From NCBI GenBank assembly GCA_919902495.1, contig CAKKRC010000018.1, forward strand, positions 126,580 to 190,579: DNA of 64,000 nucleotides, in the 5' to 3' direction. Source of the stretch: Nitrospiria bacterium. Its GTDB lineage: Bacteria; Nitrospirota; UBA9217. The translations under genes were made by a program, and so were the position numbers. This document shows, one piece after another, positions 51,384 through 60,773 of the stretch. Each line of letters starts with the position of its first letter. The stretch's first letter is position 1. The notes beneath the pieces are model-generated. The model was not told where the DNA came from. It worked only from the letters and a program-made list of their open reading frames with translations, and made no database searches.

Positions 51384-52628
51384 GTGAGCCAGTCAACTGA
51401 ATCCTACATCCAGTCCCTTTTTGCCGACCGCATCGGCGGCAGTATGTTCGGCAAGGACACGAAGATCTACAAGTTCGAGAAGATCAAGCGGGCCAAGCGG
51501 GCAGCTCTTGCCGCAAATCCGGGAGCAGAGCTCATTGACTTCGGCGTGGGTGAGCCGGACGAGATGGCATTCCCCGGCGTCGTGAAAAAACTGCAGAAGG
51601 AAGCGGAACGGCCGGCGAACCGCGGGTATGCCGATAACGGCATCGCGGAGTTCAAGGAAGCCGCGGCGCGCTATCTGGCGAAGGTGTATAAGGTCAGAGG
51701 CCTCGATCCCGATACCGAGGTGCTGCACGGCATCGGAAGCAAGCCCGTGCTCGCCATGATCCCGGCGGTCTTCATCAATCCCGGGGATGTAACGCTGATG
51801 ACCGCCCCCGGATACCCGGTCATGGCGACGCATACCCGGTGGTACGGCGGCGAGGTCCATATCCTGCCGCTGGTCCAGGCGAACGGGTTCCTTCCCGACC
51901 TTGACGCCATTCCCGCAGATATCAGGCGCCGGGCGAAGCTCCTGTACCTGAATTATCCGAACAACCCGACCGGCGCGGGCGCCACCAAAGCCTTTTTCGA
52001 GAAGGTAGTGACGTTCGCCAAAGAGAACAACGTGATCGTGGTCCACGACGCCGCCTATGCCGCACTGATGTATAGAACGAAGCCGCTGTCCTTCCTGTCC
52101 GTCGCCGGAGCGAAGGATGTGGGCGTGGAGATCCACTCGCTCTCCAAGGCGTACAACATGACGGGCTGGCGGCTTGCCTTTGTGGCCGGCAACGCACGTA
52201 TCATTGCCGGCTACGGGAATGTGAAGGACAATTATGATTCCGGCCAGTTCAAGGCGATCCAGCAGGCAGGCGTCTACGCGCTCGACCATCCCGGGATCAC
52301 CGACAAGATCAAGGCAAAATACGAACGCAGGCTCACCTCGCTCGTGGCGACGCTCAGAGAGATGGGATTCGATGCCCGGATGCCGGCGGGTACCTTCTAT
52401 CTCTACGTGAAAATGCCGAAGGGCGTGAAGAACGGCCGGCGCTTCGCGAATGCCGACGAATTCTCAGAGTTCCTCGTCACCGAGAAGCTGATCAGCACCG
52501 TACCCTGGGACGACGCAGGTTCCTACATCCGTTTCTCCGCCACCTTCGAGTCCAAAGGTCTTGCAGATGAGAAGCGCGTGCTGAAGGAGTTCAAAAAACG
52601 AATGAGCGGGCTGCAGTTCGAGTTTTAG
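51384..52628 (+). CDS. dapL: LL-diaminopimelate aminotransferase
   Basis: The 414-residue class I aminotransferase converts tetrahydrodipicolinate directly to LL-diaminopimelate, bypassing succinylated or acetylated intermediates. The PLP lysine is in SLSKAYNMTGWR, and LNYPNNPTGA, FGVGEPDE and RGYADNGIAEFKEAAARY fit DapL. It starts with GTG at 51384, six bases after AAGGAGG. With dapA, dapB, dapF and lysA nearby it completes the lysine and meso-DAP route. Confidence 0.93.
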   Translation: MSQSTESYIQSLFADRIGGSMFGKDTKIYKFEKIKRAKRAALAANPGAELIDFGVGEPDEMAFPGVVKKLQKEAERPANRGYADNGIAEFKEAAARYLAKVYKVRGLDPDTEVLHGIGSKPVLAMIPAVFINPGDVTLMTAPGYPVMATHTRWYGGEVHILPLVQANGFLPDLDAIPADIRRRAKLLYLNYPNNPTGAGATKAFFEKVVTFAKENNVIVVHDAAYAALMYRTKPLSFLSVAGAKDVGVEIHSLSKAYNMTGWRLAFVAGNARIIAGYGNVKDNYDSGQFKAIQQAGVYALDHPGITDKIKAKYERRLTSLVATLREMGFDARMPAGTFYLYVKMPKGVKNGRRFANADEFSEFLVTEKLISTVPWDDAGSYIRFSATFESKGLADEKRVLKEFKKRMSGLQFEF

Positions 52629-52655
52629 GTTTAACACTGTTTACTGCAGATAGAA

Positions 52656-52673
52656 GTAGGCGCTTCTCAGCGA
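52656..52673 (+). repeat. GTAGGCG hairpin element, copy 3
   Basis: GTAGGCGCTTCTCAGCGA has a CGCT/AGCG stem. It follows TGCAGATAGAA, which again resembles the CACAGATGA left flank of copies 1 and 2. Confidence 0.55.
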
Positions 52674-52732
52674 GGACGTCGAGGAAAGCAAAGGGGGGAG
52701 AGGGAAGGGAACTGAAGAGGCACCTGGTGGTC

Positions 52733-52770
52733 TTTCACCGTGTCCCCGTGTCACCGCGTCTCCCTGTCGG
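52733..52770. repeat. Half of an iterated-word repeat (CCGTGTCACCG type)
   Basis: TTTCACCGTGTCCCCGTGTC followed by ACCGCGTCTCCC is an iterated-word arm of the CACCGAG/CACGGAG family. The opposite arm is not obvious. Confidence 0.45.
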
Positions 52771-52777
52771 ACGTATC

Positions 52778-53278
52778 ATGCCAGTCATTGCATATATCGG
52801 AATAGGGTCCAACATCGGCGATGCAACGGCCAACTGCCGGAAGGCGATCGAACTTCTTTCAGAGGCCGGCAGGGTCGTGAGTGTCTCCTCATTTTATCAC
52901 ACCGAATCAGTGGGGCGTCATGAGCAGGACGATTTCATCAATGCCGTGGCCGCCGTGGAGACGGACCGGGCCCCCGGAGACCTCCTGAAAGCGTGCCAGT
53001 CGATCGAGGACCGTCTCGGCCGGAAACGCGGGGTCCATTGGGGGCCGCGAACCGCTGACCTCGATATCCTGTTGTACGGTGACCTGGTATGCGGTCTGCC
53101 GGAGCTCACGATCCCTCATCCGCACATGGCCTTGCGGAAGTTCGTGCTCGCGCCGCTTGCCGAGATCGCTCCCGATGCGATGCATCCGCGGCTGTGCAGG
53201 ACGGCCTCGCAGCTGTACCGGGAACTGAAAGACCCCCATACGGTGATAAAATGCCGGCAGGAAACAAAGAAGACATGA
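52778..53278 (+). CDS. folK: 2-amino-4-hydroxy-6-hydroxymethyldihydropteridine pyrophosphokinase
   Basis: The 166-residue enzyme makes the pyrophosphorylated pterin used in folate synthesis. IGIGSNIGD at the N-terminus, GPRTADLDILLYGD and IPHPHMALRKFVLAPL are diagnostic. The start at 52778 (MPVIAYIG) is fixed by homology; codons upstream are repeat sequence. Folate supply fits the tetrahydrofolate-based C1 metabolism seen at the left of the window. The stop overlaps the start of the nucleoside kinase gene. Confidence 0.95.
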   Translation: MPVIAYIGIGSNIGDATANCRKAIELLSEAGRVVSVSSFYHTESVGRHEQDDFINAVAAVETDRAPGDLLKACQSIEDRLGRKRGVHWGPRTADLDILLYGDLVCGLPELTIPHPHMALRKFVLAPLAEIAPDAMHPRLCRTASQLYRELKDPHTVIKCRQETKKT

Positions 53279-53937
53279 ACCAGAACGCAGCAAGCCGTCA
53301 TGCCCGGTACATCGTGATCGACGGGCCCATCGGTGTGGGAAAGACCAGCCTTGCGACGCTCCTCGCGCCTGAGCTGAACGGCCGCATCATATTCGAGCGC
53401 GCCGAGGAGAACCCTTTCCTCACGGATTTCTACCAGGACCCCGCCCGGTTCAGGTTCCAGACGCAGATATTCTTCCTTATGAGCCGGTTCGCCCAGCAGG
53501 AGGAGTTCTCCCAGCACGACCTGTTCAATCAGGTCACCATCAGCGACTATCTTTTTGCCAAGGACCGCATCTTTGCCTATCTGAACCTGAGCGATCACGA
53601 ACTGTCCCTGTACGAACAGATCTACAAGATGCTCGAGACCAAGATCGTCAGGCCCGATCTCGTCATCTTTCTGCAGGCCGACACGGAGACCATACTCCGC
53701 CGCATCAAGCAGCGCGGCAGGCCGTTCGAGAAGGACGTAAGCCGCGACTACATCGAGGCCGTGAACGACGCCTACAACCATTATTTTTTCCGCTATACCG
53801 AGACCCCCCTTCTCGTCATCAACACCTCCGAGATCGATTTTGTCCACAATCCCCAGGACATGGATGATCTTATCCGCCAGATCCTCAGTATGCGCCAGGG
53901 CACGCTGTACTACGTTCCAAAATCCCGGGGCAAATAG
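53275..53937 (+). CDS. Deoxynucleoside kinase (dGK/dAK family)
   Basis: The 220-residue P-loop kinase has GPIGVGKTS, the ERAEENPFL substrate region and the lid-type RIKQRGRPFEKDVS. It would phosphorylate purine deoxynucleosides for salvage. The ATG at 53275 overlaps the folK stop (ATGA); an ATG at 53251 is also in frame. The pairing of folK with this kinase occurs in several bacteria. Confidence 0.88.
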   Translation: MNQNAASRHARYIVIDGPIGVGKTSLATLLAPELNGRIIFERAEENPFLTDFYQDPARFRFQTQIFFLMSRFAQQEEFSQHDLFNQVTISDYLFAKDRIFAYLNLSDHELSLYEQIYKMLETKIVRPDLVIFLQADTETILRRIKQRGRPFEKDVSRDYIEAVNDAYNHYFFRYTETPLLVINTSEIDFVHNPQDMDDLIRQILSMRQGTLYYVPKSRGK

Positions 53938-54035
53938 GAACAGCTCTTACGAGAGTTACGTAATTCCAACATCCTTTCACGCAGGAACTTCCGCAGCCTG
54001 CAAGTTAATAAACATTAAAAAACAATAGATTGTGG

Positions 54036-54077
54036 CCACCCCGGAAAGAATTCATTGGAAGAGGGGTGATTTTTTCT
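54036..54077 (+). terminator. Probable terminator before hrcA
   Basis: CCACCCC and GGGGTG enclose about 20 bases and are followed by six T residues, ending the folK transcript. Confidence 0.6.
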
Positions 54078-54124
54078 ATTCTCGAATCTGACAACAAGAC
54101 ACTCAAGGGAGGATTACTAAGTTC

Positions 54125-54153
54125 TTGACACAAAAATGACTACATGTTAAAGT
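54125..54153 (+). promoter_or_regulatory. Sigma70-type promoter of the hrcA operon
   Basis: TTGACA (54125-54130), a 17-base spacer and TAAAGT (54148-54153) are followed immediately by the CIRCE operator. Confidence 0.88.
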
Positions 54154-54154
54154 G

Positions 54155-54181
54155 TTAGCACTCTTGGGCGATGAGTGCTAA
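54155..54181. promoter_or_regulatory. CIRCE operator (HrcA binding site)
   Basis: TTAGCACTC-N9-GAGTGCTAA matches the CIRCE consensus at all 18 arm positions. It overlaps the expected transcription start, so HrcA should repress its own operon. Confidence 0.98.
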
Positions 54182-54223
54182 GATGGTTTGGACCGCTCAT
54201 TGCCCAATTGCCTATGGTACTGT

Positions 54224-55267
54224 ATGGATTTGAACGAACGAACAAAAAAGGTCCTGCAGGCGGTCATTGACAGCTATATCCAGACCGGCTCCCCGATCGG
54301 GTCCACGGTCCTGGCGAAGAGCTATGATTTCAGTCTGAGCTCGGCGACCCTGCGAAATATCATGGCCGAACTGGAGGAAATGGGGTTTCTGATGCATCCC
54401 CACACTTCGGCAGGCAGGGTTCCCACGGAAAAGGGCTACCGGTACTACATCGATTCGCTGATCAGCTTTGACCGGGATACGCAGGGAATTACGGACCAGC
54501 TGGACCAGGCGTCCTCGCTCCAGGGCGGCGACCTGCACCATATCATGGAGGAGGCGAGCCAATTCCTGGCAAAGCTGTCCCGCCATACCGGTGTTGTGGT
54601 GGCGCCCGCGGAACCCGAGGGTACGTTCAAACACATCGAATTCGTCCGGCTTCGCGGCAACCAGGTGCTGATCATTTTCGTGACGAACACCGGGACGGTG
54701 CTGAACAAGCTTGTCGAGCTCGATGAGCAGTTCACGCAGCATGAGCTGGTCTCCTTCAGCAGTTATCTTGATGAGGAACTCGAGCACCAGACCTTGACCG
54801 AGGTCCATCAGCGGCTGTTGGAGAAGCTCCGGGAAGAAAAGGCAAGTTTCATGCGGCTCCTGGAGCAGACGTACCGGGCGAGCCAGGAGGTACAGGAGCG
54901 GGATTCCGACAAGCTCTTTATCGGAGGCGCCTCGCAGATGTTCGAGACGCCGGAGTTCGCGGATGTGGACAAGATGCGGTCCCTGTTCCGCGCCTTCGAT
55001 GACAAGTACAAGCTCCTCAAGCTTCTTGATAAGACCTCGAAGGCCGAGGGTATCAAGGTCTTCATCGGATCGGAGAACCCGTTCTTCGAAATACAGGGGT
55101 GCAGCCTCGTGGTCGGCAATTACCAGGCAGGGAATGTGGTGGGGACCCTGGGGGTCATCGGTCCGGTCCGTATGCAGTACAAGCAGGTGATCCAGGTCGT
55201 GGACTATACATCCAGGCTGCTTTCGCGCATCCTTGGTGAACGGATGCAGAGAGGCATAGAACGATGA
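54224..55267 (+). CDS. hrcA: Heat-inducible transcription repressor HrcA
   Basis: The 347-residue repressor has an N-terminal winged helix (MDLNERTKKVLQAVIDSYIQ, SSATLRNIMAELEEMGFL, HTSAGRVPTEKGYRYYID) and the HrcA GAF-like dimerisation domain. The start at 54224 is chosen because family members begin M-x-L-N-x-R; a TTG at 54188 would be only a few bases after the operator. It is the first gene of hrcA-grpE-dnaK-dnaJ and overlaps grpE by four bases. Confidence 0.97.
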   Translation: MDLNERTKKVLQAVIDSYIQTGSPIGSTVLAKSYDFSLSSATLRNIMAELEEMGFLMHPHTSAGRVPTEKGYRYYIDSLISFDRDTQGITDQLDQASSLQGGDLHHIMEEASQFLAKLSRHTGVVVAPAEPEGTFKHIEFVRLRGNQVLIIFVTNTGTVLNKLVELDEQFTQHELVSFSSYLDEELEHQTLTEVHQRLLEKLREEKASFMRLLEQTYRASQEVQERDSDKLFIGGASQMFETPEFADVDKMRSLFRAFDDKYKLLKLLDKTSKAEGIKVFIGSENPFFEIQGCSLVVGNYQAGNVVGTLGVIGPVRMQYKQVIQVVDYTSRLLSRILGERMQRGIER

Positions 55268-55959
55268 CCAAGAAGAACAAGGGTAAAGAGATGGATCCTG
55301 AGCTTGACCCCGAGGTGGATCCCGCGGTGGACCCCGAGGTGAGCCCGGACCAGGACGTGTCAGAAGAAGCCCTCAAGGAGATGGCCCAGGCTGCCGAACT
55401 GGAAGCGGCGGCCGGCAGTCTTGCGCAGGAATTCGAAAAGCTTGCCGCCGAGCTCGAGCAAAAGACCAGGGAAGCCGAAGAGGCCGGCGACAAGTACCGC
55501 AGGACCTACGCTGATTTCGAGAACTACCGGAAGCGCATGCAGCGGGACCAGGTGGAGTTCAGAAAGTACGCCAACGAGCAGATGGCGTTGGAACTTCTTA
55601 CGGTCCTCGATCACCTCGGTCTTGCCCTGAAGCACGCGAACGAAGGCGGAAACAGCGGTGATGTTCTGCAGCAGGGCGTGGAGATGGTGTACAAGCAGTT
55701 CCGCGATGTTCTGGAGAAGTTCGGGATCACGCCCTTCAAGGCAGAGGGCGAAACATTCGACCCCGCGCTGCATGAAGCCATGATGCAGGTCGAGACCGGC
55801 GACGTACCGGAGAACACGGTCGTTCAGGTGTTCCAGGACGGATACCAGTATCATGAAAAGATCCTTCGCCACGCGAAGGTGGGCGTTTCGAAGAAACCGT
55901 CGACATCCGGGGGCGATGCTGCGGCGGCCCGGGAAGAAGACGGCAAGGAAGGCCAATAG
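55264..55959 (+). CDS. grpE: Nucleotide exchange factor GrpE
   Basis: The 231-residue protein has a long acidic N-terminus with a DPEVDPAVDPEV repeat, a long coiled coil (about 35-100) and the GrpE beta domain (FGITPFKAEGETFDPALHEAM, then VVQVFQDGYQYHEKILRHAKVGV). It releases ADP from DnaK. The acidic tandem repeat is longer than usual. Confidence 0.96.
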   Translation: MTKKNKGKEMDPELDPEVDPAVDPEVSPDQDVSEEALKEMAQAAELEAAAGSLAQEFEKLAAELEQKTREAEEAGDKYRRTYADFENYRKRMQRDQVEFRKYANEQMALELLTVLDHLGLALKHANEGGNSGDVLQQGVEMVYKQFRDVLEKFGITPFKAEGETFDPALHEAMMQVETGDVPENTVVQVFQDGYQYHEKILRHAKVGVSKKPSTSGGDAAAAREEDGKEGQ

Positions 55960-56067
55960 ATCAGCAAGGCGGCAAGCGATCGAGCAGGAGAATTTGGAAC
56001 ACTGTCGTCCATTCAACAGCTCGCTTGTTTCCCGCATAATTATCAAGAAAGTTCCAAGGAGGATAGT

Positions 56068-57990
56068 ATGGGTAAAGTCATTGGTATCGATCTGGGCACC
56101 ACGAACTCCTGTGTTGCCGTGCTGGAGGGCGGCGAGCCGACCGTCATCGCGAACTCGGAAGGGAGCAGGACCACACCATCGGTCGTGGCCATTACGGACA
56201 GCGGCGAGCGGCTGGTGGGCCAGATCGCGAAGCGGCAGGCCATCACCAATCCCGATAACACCATTTTTTCCATCAAGCGGCTCATCGGGCGCAAGTACGA
56301 TACGGCTGAGGTGCAGGAGGCCATGAAGCACCTGCCCTACAAGATCGTGAAGGCCGCGAACGGCGACGCCCATGTGGAGATCCGGGGCAAGGTCTACAGT
56401 CCGGCGGAGATCTCGGCCATGATCCTGCAGAAGATGCGGCAGACGGCTGAAGACTATCTGGGCGAGAAGATCACCGATGCCGTCGTAACGGTGCCCGCCT
56501 ACTTCAACGACAGCCAGCGGCAGGCAACGAAGGACGCCGGAAGGATCGCCGGGCTGAACGTGCTGCGCATCATCAACGAGCCCACGGCGGCGTCGCTCGC
56601 CTACGGGCTGGACAAGCGGAAGGACGAGACCATCGCGGTCTATGACCTGGGAGGCGGCACCTTCGACATCTCCATCCTGGAACTGGGCGAAGGCGTGTTC
56701 GAGGTGAAGTCGACGAACGGCGACACGTTCCTGGGCGGCGATGATTTCGACGAACGGGTCATCAACTGGCTCGCGGACTCCTTTCTGAAGGATTCGGGCA
56801 TCGATCTCCGCAAGGACAAGATGGCTCTGCAGAGGCTCAAAGAGGCCGCGGAGAAGGCCAAGATCGAGCTGTCCACGGTGGCGGAGACAGAGATCAACCT
56901 GCCGTTCATCACCGCCGACGCCACGGGGCCGAAGCACCTGCTGTACAAGCTGCCCCGCTCCAAGTTCGAACAGCTCGTCGACGACCTGGTCTCGAAAAGC
57001 ATCGAACCGGTGAAGAAAGCGCTGGGCGACGCCGGAAAGAGCACCGAGCAGATCAATGAAGCGGTCATGGTGGGTGGTATGACGCGCATGCCCCGGGTGA
57101 TCGCAGCGGTGAAGGAGTTCTTCAAGAAGGAGCCGCATCGCGGCGTGAATCCCGATGAGGTCGTTGCCGTCGGCGCGGCCATCCAGGGCGCCGTCCTCAC
57201 CGGCCAGGTGAAGGACGTCCTGCTCCTGGACGTGACCCCGCTGTCCCTGGGCATCGAGACCCTGGGCGGCGTGGCCACCCGTCTCATCGAGCGGAACACC
57301 ACCATCCCGACCAAAAAGAGCCAGATATTCTCCACGGCGTCGGACAACCAGACCGCGGTGTCGATCCACGTAGTGCAGGGCGAGCGCGAGATGTCCGGGG
57401 ACAACAAGACCCTGGGCCGGTTCGAGCTCGTGGGCATCCCGCCGGCGCCCCGCGGTCTGCCGCAGGTCGAGGTGACCTTCGACATCGACGCCAACGGCAT
57501 CGTCCACGTCACGGCCAAGGACCTGGGCACGGGCCGCGAACAGTCCATCAAGATAACCGCGTCATCCGGCATGAGCAAAGATGAGATCGACAAGGCGCTT
57601 AAGGAATCGGAAATGCATGCCGCCGACGATAAGAAAAAGAAGGAGTTGGCCGAGGCCAGGAACGAAGCGGACACCCTGGTCTATTCCGTCGAGAAGGCGA
57701 TCACCGATTACGGCACAAAGCTTTCGGAAGCCGAGAAGGCCGACATTCAGAAGACCATCGAGGCCGTGAAGGAAGTGAAGGAACGCAATGACGTCGACGC
57801 CATCAAGAAGGCCGTTGCCGACCTCTCGAAGGCCTCCCATAAGATCGCCGAGGAGGTCTATACGAAGATGAACCAGGAGCAATCGGCCGGCGGCGGCGCA
57901 CGGCCCGGCGCCTCATCGGCAGGCGGAGGCAAGCCCGAGGAAAAGGTCGTCGACGCCGAGTTCGAGGAAGTGGACAAGGACAAGAAGTAG
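56068..57990 (+). CDS. dnaK: Chaperone DnaK (Hsp70)
   Basis: The 640-residue Hsp70 has the ATPase signatures [27 protein letters not shown] and the substrate-domain linker region [18 protein letters not shown]. The C-terminus ends [10 protein letters not shown] after a Gly/Ala-rich tail. AAGGAGG lies before the ATG. A terminator hairpin at 58009 separates it from dnaJ. Confidence 0.98.
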   Translation: MGKVIGIDLGTTNSCVAVLEGGEPTVIANSEGSRTTPSVVAITDSGERLVGQIAKRQAITNPDNTIFSIKRLIGRKYDTAEVQEAMKHLPYKIVKAANGDAHVEIRGKVYSPAEISAMILQKMRQTAEDYLGEKITDAVVTVPAYFNDSQRQATKDAGRIAGLNVLRIINEPTAASLAYGLDKRKDETIAVYDLGGGTFDISILELGEGVFEVKSTNGDTFLGGDDFDERVINWLADSFLKDSGIDLRKDKMALQRLKEAAEKAKIELSTVAETEINLPFITADATGPKHLLYKLPRSKFEQLVDDLVSKSIEPVKKALGDAGKSTEQINEAVMVGGMTRMPRVIAAVKEFFKKEPHRGVNPDEVVAVGAAIQGAVLTGQVKDVLLLDVTPLSLGIETLGGVATRLIERNTTIPTKKSQIFSTASDNQTAVSIHVVQGEREMSGDNKTLGRFELVGIPPAPRGLPQVEVTFDIDANGIVHVTAKDLGTGREQSIKITASSGMSKDEIDKALKESEMHAADDKKKKELAEARNEADTLVYSVEKAITDYGTKLSEAEKADIQKTIEAVKEVKERNDVDAIKKAVADLSKASHKIAEEVYTKMNQEQSAGGGARPGASSAGGGKPEEKVVDAEFEEVDKDKK

Positions 57991-58008
57991 AGCAGCGCGG
58001 AACGCATC

Positions 58009-58050
58009 AGAGGATAGCGGACGAACCAAGGTCTGCTATCCTCTTTTATT
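58009..58050 (+). terminator. Hairpin terminator between dnaK and dnaJ
   Basis: AGAGGATAGCGGAC pairs over 14 positions with GTCTGCTATCCTCT, followed by TTTTATT. It may reduce dnaJ expression relative to dnaK. Confidence 0.85.
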
Positions 58051-58061
58051 GAAAGGACGTT

Positions 58062-58210
58062 TTGCCACCGAGGTCACCGAGTTCACAGAGAAGCTCAGAC
58101 GAGGCAAGGGAGCAGAGAATAGCTGCTGATGAAAGAGACGGATCTATTCGGTCATCCTTCCATTCAGCCGGCTCTGCTGTTCCTCGGTGAACTCTGTGTC
58201 CTCTGTGGCT
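58062..58210. repeat. Iterated-word quasi-palindrome (CACCGAG/CACAGAG type)
   Basis: The left arm is GCCACCGAGGTCACCGAGTT with CACAGAG and the right arm CCTCGGTGAACTCTGTG-TCCTCTGTGGC. It is the longest member in the window and fills the dnaK-dnaJ spacer. Confidence 0.75.
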
Positions 58211-58232
58211 GAACTGGTTTAACAAGGTTTTT

Positions 58233-59348
58233 ATGGCAAAGGACTTCTACGAACTGCTGGGTGTGCACCGGAATGCCACCGAGCCGGAGCTCAAGAAAGC
58301 ATACCGCAAGCTTGCACACCAGTACCATCCCGACAAGAATCCGGACGACAAGGCCTCCGAGGAAAAATTCAAGGAGATCAGCCATGCCTACGAGGTCCTT
58401 TCGGACGCTGAGAAGCGCGCGTATTATGACCAGTACGGCGTTGCTCCCGGCACGCAGGGCGCGGGGCCGGGCGGCTTCGGTGCCGGAGCGGGCATGGGCG
58501 ATATCTTCGGCGACATTTTCGGCGAATTTTTCGGAGGCGGACGCGGACGCACGCGCGCCCTGGCCGGCGAGGACCTCCGCTATAATCTCACTATAAGCTT
58601 CTCCGACGCGGCCTTCGGAACGTCGACCAAGATACGGGTGCCCCGCTGGGAGCGGTGCGAAACCTGCGACGGGAGCGGCGCAAAATCGAAGGACGGCATC
58701 GTTACCTGCACGAACTGCCGGGGAGCGGGCCAGATCCGCATACAGCAGGGATTCTTCACCATGACGCGTACCTGTTCCCGCTGCGGCGGAGAGGGGAAGA
58801 TGATCAAGGACCCCTGCCCGGCATGCAAGGGCAGGAAGCGCGTGGAGCGGGAGCGAACGCTGTCCGTCAAGATACCAGCGGGCGTGGAGACCGGGAATAC
58901 CATCCGGCTCTCCGGAGAGGGCGAGCTCGGCGAACATGGCGGTCCTCCCGGCGACCTGTACATCTACTTGAGCGTGGAGGAGCACCAGCTCTTCAAGCGG
59001 GAGGGACAGGACGTCATTCTTGAGGTCCCGGTCAGCTTTTCCCAGGCGGCCCTGGGAACGGAGATCGAGGTCCCCACGCTTTCCGGGCATGAGAAGCTCA
59101 AGGTCCCGGCAGGCACCCAGCCCGGCCATGTTTTCCGGATTCGCGGCAAGGGTTTCCCGCACCTCCGGGGCTCCGGCGCCGGCGATCAGGTCTGCAGGAT
59201 CATGGTGGAAGTACCGACCAAACTCTCGTCAAAGCAGAAGGAACTGCTGAAGGAGTTCGAGGGGCTGTCCAAAGAGGACGGCACTCCTATCACGCAGGGA
59301 TTTTTCGACAAGGTCAAGGAGATCTTCGGGGAGAAGGAAAAGAAGTAA
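58233..59348 (+). CDS. dnaJ: Chaperone DnaJ
   Basis: The 371-residue co-chaperone has a J domain with HPD (QYHPDKNPD), a Gly/Phe-rich linker, four CxxCxGxG-type zinc-finger repeats ([32 protein letters not shown]) and the C-terminal substrate domains. The fourth repeat ends GRK rather than GxG. It stimulates DnaK ATP hydrolysis. Confidence 0.97.
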   Translation: MAKDFYELLGVHRNATEPELKKAYRKLAHQYHPDKNPDDKASEEKFKEISHAYEVLSDAEKRAYYDQYGVAPGTQGAGPGGFGAGAGMGDIFGDIFGEFFGGGRGRTRALAGEDLRYNLTISFSDAAFGTSTKIRVPRWERCETCDGSGAKSKDGIVTCTNCRGAGQIRIQQGFFTMTRTCSRCGGEGKMIKDPCPACKGRKRVERERTLSVKIPAGVETGNTIRLSGEGELGEHGGPPGDLYIYLSVEEHQLFKREGQDVILEVPVSFSQAALGTEIEVPTLSGHEKLKVPAGTQPGHVFRIRGKGFPHLRGSGAGDQVCRIMVEVPTKLSSKQKELLKEFEGLSKEDGTPITQGFFDKVKEIFGEKEKK

Positions 59349-59349
59349 A

Positions 59350-59378
59350 TTGACAATTCCCCCCTGTTTTGTTAAATT
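59350..59378 (+). promoter_or_regulatory. Sigma70-type promoter of the PFK gene
   Basis: TTGACA, a 17-base spacer and TAAATT directly follow the dnaJ stop. The expected start near 59385 coincides with a small hairpin, GTTACC-TCG-GGTAAC (59385-59399), at the very 5' end of the message. Confidence 0.8.
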
Positions 59379-59444
59379 TGCCGCGTTACCTCGGGTAACA
59401 TTTTAGTTCGTTCTCACGTAAGAGGTTTCATCGGGGAGGCAGGC

Positions 59445-60680
59445 ATGGCAGGGAAGCTTGCAATTGTGGTCGGCGGCGGACCAGCGCCCGGGATCAACGG
59501 GGTGATCAGCGCGGTCACGTTCGAAGCCTTCAAGCAGGGGCTCGAGGTGATCGGCATCTATGACGGCTTCAAGTGGCTGTCCAAGGGCGACACGTCGCAG
59601 ATCAGGAAGCTCCATCCTGATGAGATATCGCGCATCCATATGCGCGGCGGCTCCATCATCCGCACTTCGCGAGAGAACCCCACGAAGGATCCGGCCAAGA
59701 TGGCCAATGTCATCAAGGCGCTGACCGAACTGGGCGTCAAGTACCTGGTCACGGTCGGCGGCGATGACACGGCCTTCACGGCGACGCAGGTGGAGAAGGC
59801 GGCGGGCGGGAAGATCGCGGTCTGCCACGTGCCCAAGACCATCGACAACGATCTGCCCCTGCCTCACGGCGTGCCGACCTTCGGGTTCGAGACCGCCCGT
59901 CAGCTCGGCGCGCAGCTTGTCGAGAACCTCATGGAGGACGCCCAGACCGCGTTCCGGTGGTATATCGTCGTTGCCATGGGCCGGTCGGCCGGCCACCTCG
60001 CGCTCGGCATGGGCATGGGCGCCGGCGCGACGCTGACGCTCATCCCCGAGGAACTGGGAAACAAGATATCGTGGAAGAAGGTCGTGGCCATCCTGACCGG
60101 GGCCATGATCAAGCGGCTCGTGCTGGGAAGGAACCACGGCGTGGCGGTCATCGCCGAGGGCGTGGCGATCCGCTTCGATCCCGAGGAGATGACGATCCTG
60201 AAGGACGTGCCGCGGGATGAGCACGGTAACATCCGGATGGCCGAGATCCCGCTGGCGGACATGCTGAAACAGCATGTGCTCGCGGAGCTTGCCTCGCTGG
60301 GGCTCAAGATGACGATCCTCGGCAAGGACATCGGCTACGAGCTCCGGTGCAATCCCCCGATCTCCTTTGACCGGGAATACACGCGCTATCTGGGCTTCAG
60401 TGCCGTCAAGTTCCTGGTGGGCGGCGGCTCCGGCGCCATGATCATGCTGAAGGACGGCAAGAGCATCCCGATCAAGTTCGCCGACCTCATCGACCCCAAG
60501 ACGAACAAGACAAGGATCCGCACCGTGGATATCGACTCGGACGACTACCACATGGCGCGCCGATACATGATACGTCTGGAAAAAGAAGATCTTCAGGGTG
60601 AGATGCTTCAGAAGCTCGCCGCGGCGGTGAAGATGAGCCCCGAGGACTTCAAGAAGCGATTCGCGATCGCGGTGGAGTAG
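59445..60680 (+). CDS. 6-phosphofructokinase, probably pyrophosphate-dependent
   Basis: The 411-residue PFK-A family protein starts with the phosphate loop GGGPAPGINGVI. Asp108 in VGGDDTAFTA and Lys131 in PKTIDNDLP are the residues that distinguish PPi-dependent from ATP-dependent enzymes (Gly at both positions in ATP-PFKs). PPi use would make the fructose-6-phosphate step reversible and save ATP, which suits an energy-limited anaerobe. AGGCAGG precedes the ATG at 59445. Confidence 0.93.
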   Translation: MAGKLAIVVGGGPAPGINGVISAVTFEAFKQGLEVIGIYDGFKWLSKGDTSQIRKLHPDEISRIHMRGGSIIRTSRENPTKDPAKMANVIKALTELGVKYLVTVGGDDTAFTATQVEKAAGGKIAVCHVPKTIDNDLPLPHGVPTFGFETARQLGAQLVENLMEDAQTAFRWYIVVAMGRSAGHLALGMGMGAGATLTLIPEELGNKISWKKVVAILTGAMIKRLVLGRNHGVAVIAEGVAIRFDPEEMTILKDVPRDEHGNIRMAEIPLADMLKQHVLAELASLGLKMTILGKDIGYELRCNPPISFDREYTRYLGFSAVKFLVGGGSGAMIMLKDGKSIPIKFADLIDPKTNKTRIRTVDIDSDDYHMARRYMIRLEKEDLQGEMLQKLAAAVKMSPEDFKKRFAIAVE

Positions 60681-60712
60681 GGAGCAGGAGCCAGGAGACA
60701 GGAGTCAGGAGA
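60681..60712. repeat. Iterated CAGGAG words after the PFK gene
   Basis: GGAGCAGGAGCCAGGAGACA then GGAGTCAGGAG is a run of seven-base words directly after the stop codon. Confidence 0.6.
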
Positions 60713-60737
60713 AAAGCGGGAAACATCCGTGTAGGAT

Positions 60738-60772
60738 AAAAAAGGGACGGCCGAAAGGCCGTCCCTTTTTTT
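60738..60772. terminator. Bidirectional rho-independent terminator
   Basis: AAGGGACGGCC and GGCCGTCCCTT form a perfect stem closed by a GAAA tetraloop, flanked by A and T tracts, between convergent genes. Confidence 0.95.
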
Positions 60773-60773
60773 G

